Source: Saprospiraceae bacterium UBA6168 (GTDB lineage: Bacteria > Bacteroidota > Bacteroidia > Chitinophagales > Saprospiraceae). Taken from it: a DNA stretch of 37,131 bases. The notes beneath the pieces are model-generated. The model saw nothing but the letters and a program-made list of their open reading frames with translations, made no database searches and was not told where the DNA came from. The translations under genes and the position numbers were made by a program. The DNA lies in the NCBI GenBank assembly GCA_002435785.1, contig DIUC01000080.1:1-37131 (forward strand), read 5' to 3'. The stretch's first letter is position 1. Each line of letters starts with the position of its first letter. Positions 31,602-37,131 of this stretch are shown here, in pieces.

Positions 31602-32342
31602 ATGTACGAGGCAGTAAAAAAGCTGGCAAGGCGTTGGTTGCCAAAGCAATTGCTCCTTAAAAACGAGCTGTTCCTTCGGAAAATCTTGGCCTTCAAGTAC
31701 AAGGGCGACAAGGTTGGCTGCAATATCTGCGGCAGCAGGCTCTGCAACTTCATCTGCCTGAAAAACGGCGAGAAGCTCTGCCCTTCTTGCGGAAGCCTAC
31801 CACGAAACCGTAGGCTCTGGGATTTGTTGGTGGAACGGCGGCTATTGCACGGCGACGTCCTCGATTTTTCGCCAAGCCGGTGCCTGGCGAGGAAAATGCG
31901 GGAGCAAAAGCGCCTCCGCTACGTCAGCAGCGACTTCGTCGGCGAGTTTGAAGCTGAAAAGTCGCACGACATCACCGCCATTGCGGAGCCAGACGGCCAG
32001 TTTGACCTGGTGGTATGCTACCACGTGCTGGAGCATGTGGACAACGACCGCAAAGCAATAGCAGAATTGTTCCGGGTTTTGAAGCCCGGCGGAAAGGCCG
32101 TCATTCAGACGCCGTTCAAGGATGACGGTATTTACGAAGACCCCAGCATCACAGCGCCCGCCGAGCGATTGAAGCATTTCGGGCAAGAAGACCATGTGCG
32201 GATTTACTCCGCCACGGGCCTTGCGGAAAGGCTGCAAACGGCAGGATTCATGGTGGAAATCATGCATTTTGACAGCAACACCGTGAGCGACCATTATTTT
32301 GGCATGAAGGAAAACGAGACCATTTTGATTGCATCAAAGTGA
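31602..32342 (+). CDS. SAM-dependent methyltransferase with N-terminal zinc ribbon
   Basis: The ATG at 31602 (MYEAVKKLARRWLPK) is chosen over 31533, which lies in the terminator. The 246-aa product starts with a basic helix. A four-cysteine ribbon follows (CNICGSRLCNF, LCPSCGSLPRNRRLWDLL, about 40-75). Then comes a class I methyltransferase core: VLDFSPSRCLARKM as motif I region, FDLVVCYHVLEHVDNDRKAIAELFRVLKPGGKAVIQTPF as motifs II-III. The H-V-L-E-H-V and L-K-P-G-G blocks are typical of Methyltransf_11-type enzymes. In related proteins this layout is often found near polysaccharide genes, but here the neighbours are HU and a sulfur amino-acid enzyme. Substrate unknown. Confidence 0.85.
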   Translation: MYEAVKKLARRWLPKQLLLKNELFLRKILAFKYKGDKVGCNICGSRLCNFICLKNGEKLCPSCGSLPRNRRLWDLLVERRLLHGDVLDFSPSRCLARKMREQKRLRYVSSDFVGEFEAEKSHDITAIAEPDGQFDLVVCYHVLEHVDNDRKAIAELFRVLKPGGKAVIQTPFKDDGIYEDPSITAPAERLKHFGQEDHVRIYSATGLAERLQTAGFMVEIMHFDSNTVSDHYFGMKENETILIASK

Positions 32343-32473
32343 GCCGACTTCCAAAAGTGCAATTACTAAACAACAATAGGGACGAAATCGTCGGTTCTGT
32401 GGAACACAACCCATTGGATGTGAACACATTGCAAACCACCAGCCGTCCATTGTCCACCGATGACAAGTATAAA

Positions 32474-33610
32474 ATGAAATTTGCAACCAAGACCATCCAC
32501 GCTGGCATAGCGCCAGACCCCAGCACGGGGGCAGTGATGACGCCCATTTACCAAACCTCCACCTACGCCCAAGCCGCCCCCGGCGACCACCAAGGCTACG
32601 AATATGCCCGCACACAGAACCCCACCCGCCATGCCTTGGAGGCCAACTTGGCAGCCCTCGAAAACGGCGCTGACGGTATCTGTTTCGGGAGTGGCCTTGC
32701 GGCAATGGACGCCATCCTGAAACTCCTCAACGCTGGCGACGAAGTGGTGGCCACCAACGACCTCTATGGCGGCTCGTACCGACTCATCACCAAGATTTAC
32801 GAACGCTTCGGGCTGAAGGGCCACTTCGTGCCAATGTACGACGCCACCCAGTTCGAGCAGTACCTGACTCCGAACACGAAGCTCATTTGGATTGAAACCC
32901 CGACCAACCCGATGCTCAACATCGTTGACATCGAGGCCATTTGCAAAGTGGCCAAGGCACGAGGCATACTTACCGCAGTTGACAACACCTTCGCTTCGCC
33001 GTACCTCCAAAACCCACTTGACCTTGGGGCGGACCTCGTGGTGCATTCCGCTACCAAATACCTTGGTGGGCACTCCGATACCGTGCTGGGCGCCATCATG
33101 GCAAAGGACGCCGAGCTTGCGCAGCGCCTGCATTTTATCCAAAATGCTAGCGGCGCCGTGCCAGGCCCAATGGACTGCTTCCTCGTGCTGCGGGGCATCA
33201 AGACCCTGCATCTACGGGTACAGCGGGCCTGCGAGAACGCAGAGAAAATCGCCCATTCGCTGCTCGGCCACCCGAAAATCAACAAGGTTTATTACCCCGG
33301 ATTCACGGACCATCCCGGCCACGAATTGGCCAAGCGCCAAATGCGGCATTTCGGCGCAATGGTCTCCTTTGACCTAAAGGAGGATACCCTTGAAAGTGCT
33401 ACCAAGATTTTGACTAAGACTGAACTTTTCACCCTTGCCGAATCGCTCGGCGGCGTGGAATCACTGATAGGACACCCCGCTTCCATGACGCACGGTTCCA
33501 TCCCTCGGGAGGAGCGGCTGAAAGTCGGCCTGACCGACTCCCTCATCCGCCTCAGCGTTGGCGTCGAGGATGTGGACGACTTGCTTGCAGACCTTAAACA
33601 GGCGCTGTGA
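32474..33610 (+). CDS. Cystathionine gamma-synthase/lyase-type PLP enzyme
   Basis: The ATG at 32474 (MKFATKTIHAGIAPDPSTGA) is the family start; the frame to 32339 overlaps the previous gene. The 378-aa product belongs to the Cys/Met-metabolism PLP family. Visible blocks are TPIYQTSTYAQAAPG, YEYARTQNPTRHALEANLAALENG, GGSYRLI, ETPTNP and VDNTFASP. The PLP lysine is Lys195 in SATKYLGGHSD. The C-terminal part has AESLGGVESLIGHPASMTH and RLSVGVEDVDDLLADL. Enzymes of this group join or split cystathionine, or release sulfide from cysteine or homocysteine. Telling metB from metC or a gamma-lyase is not possible from sequence alone. Confidence 0.9.
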   Translation: MKFATKTIHAGIAPDPSTGAVMTPIYQTSTYAQAAPGDHQGYEYARTQNPTRHALEANLAALENGADGICFGSGLAAMDAILKLLNAGDEVVATNDLYGGSYRLITKIYERFGLKGHFVPMYDATQFEQYLTPNTKLIWIETPTNPMLNIVDIEAICKVAKARGILTAVDNTFASPYLQNPLDLGADLVVHSATKYLGGHSDTVLGAIMAKDAELAQRLHFIQNASGAVPGPMDCFLVLRGIKTLHLRVQRACENAEKIAHSLLGHPKINKVYYPGFTDHPGHELAKRQMRHFGAMVSFDLKEDTLESATKILTKTELFTLAESLGGVESLIGHPASMTHGSIPREERLKVGLTDSLIRLSVGVEDVDDLLADLKQAL

Positions 33611-33618
33611 GCTGAAAT

Positions 33619-33705
33619 GGGAAATTGAAAAATTAGAACATTGATGGTTCACGCAAGTAATTGGCTTTCAACAAGCTCCATCATTCTTCAATTTTTCAAC
33701 TTCCC
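33619..33705. repeat. Degenerate-word hairpin (gggaaattgaaaaatt)
   Basis: The left arm 33619-33647 and right arm 33678-33705 pair over about 28 positions with few mismatches. It starts 8 nt after the stop of the PLP enzyme and could end its transcript. The following 33706-33859 has cagcaa-type words but no gene. Confidence 0.8.
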
Positions 33706-33859
33706 AACCCTGTGTGGGCAAAGCCGAAAACGCTCGGTGACACATTGCCCAGCATTTTTTTCAAACTGGTTTTTGAATGGTTGATGGTTGAAATTGTTGT
33801 GAACACCACGACAATCCAGCAACTCAACACTTCAGCAATCCAGCAATTTTAAACATTCA

Positions 33860-35308
33860 ATGACATTTCAGGATTTAAACCTAATCGAACCCATCCTTCG
33901 GGCGCTCAAGGATGAAGGTTACGACACACCGACGCCCATCCAACAGCAGTCCATCCCCCACTCCATCATGGGAACCGACCTACTGGCCTGTGCACAGACT
34001 GGCACTGGCAAGACCGCCGCATTTGCCATCCCGATTCTGCAAAGACTGAGCGAGAAGTACCCCAATGGAACGGGCAGCAACCACATCAAAACGCTGATAC
34101 TGACCCCTACCCGGGAACTCGCCATCCAGATTGGCGACAGTTTTACCGCCTATGGCCGCCATTTGAAGCTCCGCAATTTTGTGGTCTTCGGTGGTGTGGG
34201 CCAGAAGCCACAGGAAGATGCCATGCGCCGTGGCGTGGACATCCTCATCGCCACGCCGGGCCGCCTGCTCGACCTGATGAACCAGGGCTTCGTCTCCCTC
34301 AGCCAACTCGAAATCTTCGTATTGGACGAGGCCGACCGGATGCTCGACATGGGCTTTATCCCCGATATCGAGCGGATCTTCAGCCTGACGCCCTTTACCC
34401 GGCAGACGCTGTTTTTCTCTGCCACCATGGCCCCCGAGATCGAGCGCATCACCAACACCTTTCTCACCGCCCCGGCGCGGGTCGAGGTGGCCCGGCAGGC
34501 CACGGCATCCGAGACCATCGACCAGCATGTGGTGATCATCAGACCGTCCCGACGTGACAAGGCCGACAGCGAGAAACGCGCCGTGCTGCGCGCGCTCATC
34601 GACGCCGAGGGCGACGCCTGCACCAATGCCATCGTGTTTTGCAACCGCAAGGTCGATGTGGATATCGTGGCCAAATCGCTCAAGAAATACGGCTATGACG
34701 CCGCGCCCATCCACGGCGATCTCGACCAGAGCCAGCGCACGCGCACGCTCGATGCGTTCCGCGCGGGCGAGTTGAAGATCCTCGTGGCCTCGGACGTGGC
34801 CGCGCGCGGGCTCGACGTGCCTTCGGTCAGCCATGTGTTCAATTTCGATGTGCCGGGCCACCCGGAGGACTATATCCACCGCATCGGACGCACGGGGCGC
34901 GCGGGGCGCTCGGGCAAGGCGCTGACTATTTGCAATCCGCGCGACGAAAAGGCGCTCGCCGCCGTCGAGGGGCTGATCCAGCGAGAGATTTCGCGCCTGC
35001 CGGACCCGACCGCCGGCACCGCCGCCGCGTTCGAAGCGGACAGCGAAACGCCGCCCGAGCAAGGCACGCGGCCGGGCACCAGCCGCTCGCGCGCGCGCGG
35101 CGGTCCGCGCAAGGACGCCCCGCCCCCCGCCGAAAAGGCAGCCCCCGCCGCCAAGCCGCGCCCGCAAGAGCGCATCGAAGAACGCCGGGAGCCGCGCCGC
35201 GAGAGCCGAGGCCCCCGCCGGGACGACACCGGCCCGAGGGTCGTCGGCATGGGCGACCACCTTCCCGGCTTCATCGCGCTCAGCTTCGAGGAACGGCGCA
35301 ACTGCTGA
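33860..35308 (+). CDS. DEAD-box RNA helicase, RhlE-like; hybrid of two species
   Basis: The 482-aa frame has a complete set of helicase motifs: Q motif (TPTPIQQQSIP near 23-33), motif I AQTGTGKT at 45-52, motif Ia PTRELA, GG, TPGR, DEAD at 156-159, SAT, the C-terminal helicase domain with ARGLD, and HRIGRTGRAGR near 340. The tail (about 395-465) is Arg/Pro/Ala-rich and disordered. Residues 1 to about 155 are Bacteroidota-like in codon use and words (LLDLMNQGFVSLSQLEIFVLDEAD). From GFIPDIERIFSLTPFTRQTLFF on, the sequence is of the alphaproteobacterial RhlE type with high GC. The two halves meet at the conserved VLDEADRMLDMGF. It reads as an intact gene but is best explained as an assembly join of two helicase genes. 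Confidence 0.75.
   Translation: MTFQDLNLIEPILRALKDEGYDTPTPIQQQSIPHSIMGTDLLACAQTGTGKTAAFAIPILQRLSEKYPNGTGSNHIKTLILTPTRELAIQIGDSFTAYGRHLKLRNFVVFGGVGQKPQEDAMRRGVDILIATPGRLLDLMNQGFVSLSQLEIFVLDEADRMLDMGFIPDIERIFSLTPFTRQTLFFSATMAPEIERITNTFLTAPARVEVARQATASETIDQHVVIIRPSRRDKADSEKRAVLRALIDAEGDACTNAIVFCNRKVDVDIVAKSLKKYGYDAAPIHGDLDQSQRTRTLDAFRAGELKILVASDVAARGLDVPSVSHVFNFDVPGHPEDYIHRIGRTGRAGRSGKALTICNPRDEKALAAVEGLIQREISRLPDPTAGTAAAFEADSETPPEQGTRPGTSRSRARGGPRKDAPPPAEKAAPAAKPRPQERIEERREPRRESRGPRRDDTGPRVVGMGDHLPGFIALSFEERRNC
34322..34360. other. Probable chimeric junction
   Basis: The DNA encoding LDEADRMLDMGFI is nearly identical in helicases of distant bacteria. GC content, codon use (from mixed to dominated by cgc/gcg/ctc) and the taxonomic flavour of all genes change here and do not change back before the window ends. 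Confidence 0.75.
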
Positions 35309-35621
35309 ATTCCGTGCGGCCGCGCAAAAGCGGGCGCGGACGGGACGCCGATGCTTGCGCGCGCGGATTTCCCCTCTGCTGATGCGCGCCGTATCAATCA
35401 AGTGCCGGGGCTACCCAGGGATCGCGCGTTTCCAGGGTCCGGCCTGCATCAAAACGGGCTGGGCATAAAATATACGTTTCAATTTCTCGTCGATCGGGCT
35501 ATCATGCCTTGACACGACGTGACTTTTTCAGGCTTGATGGCCATGTAATATTGCGACACGGGATCTTGCGGCACCGGCGGCACCAGGCAGGCTAATTCAA
35601 CACAAGACAGGGCATTTCCAA
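35309..35621. other. 313-nt intergenic region, alphaproteobacterial part
   Basis: I see no gene, RNA or clear promoter. The left part is GC-rich (ccgcgc words), the right part (about 35460-35610) is less so and probably contains the promoter of the Hint-domain gene. Confidence 0.5.
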
Positions 35622-36635
35622 ATGACCAGCTTTTATGTCCGAACGGACAACAACAACCCGACCATCAACCTCACCAACGATCCATCCTTCGAGATTACTT
35701 TTGTTGCGGTAACCTCAACGGGTGACCCGGGCGACCTGCTGCTCGACGGCTCTCCCGACCCGAATACGCAGGTCATGATCGGCGGCACGACTTACAGTTT
35801 CACGGTAAACTGGACAGCAACCCTGCCCACCGCAGCCAGCGACGGTGCCGGAAAGGTTCCTCTCGACTTCCGGGGCGACAATGTCATGCGCATCACTGTG
35901 CAGGATTACCCCGCTGCTGGTCAGACGACCGCGCTTGTCTTCTTGCCCGATCAACAGGCAACCGCAGCGGAAATGGACGCGTTCGGCAATGGGGCGATTA
36001 CCGCTAAGAATGTAAATCTCGATCCTGACCCCGTGCCGGTCTGTTATGTTGCGGGAACCAGGCTGGAAACCGTCAACGGTCCCGTGCCGGTAGAAAACCT
36101 TCGGGTCGGGGACATGTTGATGACCAGGGACGATGGTCCTCAACCAGTCCGGTGGATCGGGTGGACGCAGCATGGCTGGCCCGGAACCGACGAGAGGCTT
36201 CGCCCCGTTCGTATCCCGGCCGGGTCGCTTGACGGGCGCCTGCCGCATCACGACCTGATGGTTTCGCCGCAACACCGCATATTGCTTTGCCGCGAAAGCT
36301 TTGCGTTCATGGGTGACGACGAGGAATGTTTTGCCCCCGCGCTCGGTTTCGAGGGATATCGCGGTATCGGTCGGGCGATGTCCTGCCAGACGGTTCGCTA
36401 CTATCATGTGCTTCTGGAACATCATTCCATCCTCACGGCGGAAGGGGTGCCATCCGAGAGTTTCTATCCCGGCCCGGTCGCCATGAGCAACCTGAGCCTG
36501 GGGCACCGTCTTCAGATAATGGCCTTGTTTCCGGATCTGGCGAGCGACCCGAGCAGTGGCTATGGTCCGCTTTGTCGGCCTGCCTTGACCAAAAGGCAGG
36601 CCATCGAAAGGCTGCGCGGCGAAAAGGTGGCCTGA
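35622..36635 (+). CDS. Hint (hedgehog/intein) domain protein
   Basis: The 337-aa product has an N-terminal region (about 1-140) of strand-rich, Asp/Thr/Asn-rich sequence like a secreted beta domain. A Hint_2 domain follows: CYVAGTRLETVNGPVPVENLRVGDMLMTRDDGPQPVRWIGW, with the splicing-type Cys at the domain start, then HDLMVSPQHRILL with the conserved His, and YYHVLLEHHSILTAEGVPSESFYPG. This arrangement is a hallmark of Rhodobacterales, where such proteins are often exported by type I systems. The Hint fold may cleave itself or attach the protein; the real role is unknown. Composition and family both place this DNA outside the Bacteroidota part of the window. Confidence 0.88.
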   Translation: MTSFYVRTDNNNPTINLTNDPSFEITFVAVTSTGDPGDLLLDGSPDPNTQVMIGGTTYSFTVNWTATLPTAASDGAGKVPLDFRGDNVMRITVQDYPAAGQTTALVFLPDQQATAAEMDAFGNGAITAKNVNLDPDPVPVCYVAGTRLETVNGPVPVENLRVGDMLMTRDDGPQPVRWIGWTQHGWPGTDERLRPVRIPAGSLDGRLPHHDLMVSPQHRILLCRESFAFMGDDEECFAPALGFEGYRGIGRAMSCQTVRYYHVLLEHHSILTAEGVPSESFYPGPVAMSNLSLGHRLQIMALFPDLASDPSSGYGPLCRPALTKRQAIERLRGEKVA

Positions 36636-36778
36636 AGCGGTCATCGGGCTGCCGGAAACCGGCGCTCATCGGACGGCTCCGGCGGGATCACGTGCCCGCC
36701 CCGATGCCCGGTCAATCGCCCGGTCAATCGCCCCGTCAAACGCCGACATCTGGTTTCACGCATGGCTCCTGCTGCGGG

Positions 36779-37131
36779 TCATGCGCATTTGCTGTGGCCG
36801 CAGCTTGCGCAGGTCATGCAGCCCTCGATCATGCGCATGTCATGGCTGCCGCAGGCCGGACAGGCCGGGCCGCGCGGCGCGCCGGCGGGGTCCGGTCCGC
36901 GCGCTTGCGGATCCTGCTTGAGGCCCATACCCTCAGCCGCGAGAAACCCGATAGAGACCATGTGCCGCTCCAGCACGCCGCCGATGGCCGCGAGGATCGA
37001 GGGCACATACTTGCCCCCCATCCAGGCCCCGCCACGCGGGTCGAACACCGCCTTCAACTCCTCCACCACGAAGGACACATCGCCACCGCGCCGGAACACC
37101 GCCGAAATCATCCGCGTGAGCGCCACCGTCC
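36779..37131 (-). CDS. nrdJ: B12-dependent ribonucleotide reductase, C-terminal part (partial)
   Basis: The gene runs off the right edge, so only the last 117 or so residues are visible and the start is outside. The sequence ALTRMISAVFRRGGDVSFVVEELKAVFDPRGGAWM, then YVPSILAAIGGVLERHM, is the TSCPD-type C-terminal region of class II reductase NrdJ. The tail CPACG...IEGCMTCASCGHSKCA is the cysteine-rich end that passes electrons to the active site. NrdJ makes deoxyribonucleotides using adenosylcobalamin. Related Rhodobacterales proteins end in the same way. Confidence 0.85.
   Translation of the reverse strand, partial: TVALTRMISAVFRRGGDVSFVVEELKAVFDPRGGAWMGGKYVPSILAAIGGVLERHMVSIGFLAAEGMGLKQDPQARGPDPAGAPRGPACPACGSHDMRMIEGCMTCASCGHSKCA

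Noticed and set aside
33980..35401. 473-aa minus-strand frame opposite the helicase
   Set aside because: Long antisense frames are expected in high-GC DNA; the plus strand carries all helicase motifs.
34360..37131. Horizontal transfer from Alphaproteobacteria into the Bacteroidota chromosome
   Set aside because: The change lies in a conserved motif and does not revert, with no mobile element at the border; an assembly join is simpler.

Overview
The window is two pieces of DNA from unrelated bacteria joined inside one gene. Positions 1 to about 34,340 look like a Bacteroidota chromosome, probably Saprospiria or a relative. The signs are promoters of the TAnnTTTG type with an upstream TTG, an absence of Shine-Dalgarno sites, and typical genes: tandem OmpH/Skp chaperones, bTHX, a TonB receptor with a carboxypeptidase-like N-terminus, the 'GGPxDT' Ig-like lipoprotein, BatA-type VWA proteins and DUF4129/DUF4350. 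From about 34,360 to the right edge the DNA is much more GC-rich and reads as Rhodobacterales (Alphaproteobacteria): an RhlE-type helicase C-terminus, a Hint-domain protein and the C-terminus of a B12-dependent ribonucleotide reductase. The switch lies in the conserved DEAD motif of a helicase gene, so an assembly chimera is the likeliest explanation.

Layout. 1-4,250: an AT-rich accessory island. It opens with the decayed 3' end of an IntI-like tyrosine recombinase. Five same-strand genes follow, separated by attC-like imperfect palindromes, so the island has the form of an integron cassette array. 4,260-4,530: an inverted pair of structured repeats. 4,725-6,544: an unrecognised cytoplasmic protein and a UPF0175/PIN toxin-antitoxin pair. 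6,841-12,193: ligA, two tandem BatA-like VWA membrane proteins and a TIGR01777 epimerase. 12,350-16,736: a peptide-type ABC binding lipoprotein, its permease, and xerD. 16,933-20,220: an Ig-like lipoprotein and two OmpH/Skp chaperones. 20,422-23,870: mtaB, DUF4129 and DUF4350. 23,935-28,429: an FGE-fold protein, a TonB-dependent receptor and an SdiA-regulated-type protein. 28,858-33,610: fdhD, bTHX, a DUF7009-like protein, a small lipoprotein, HU, a methyltransferase and a cystathionine gamma-synthase-type enzyme. 33,860-37,131: the chimeric helicase and the alphaproteobacterial genes.

Two features stand out beyond the gene list. The first is the integron-like cassette array with its broken integrase. 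The second is a set of intergenic hairpins built from short degenerate words. Each locus uses its own word (ggtgattggt, gttggcagt, gattgcgga, gtctatggtc, tcattagtcatt and others) with the reverse complement a few tens of bases away. The hairpins share an architecture but no sequence, and several end exactly at a start codon. No tRNA, rRNA, CRISPR array or complete insertion sequence was seen.
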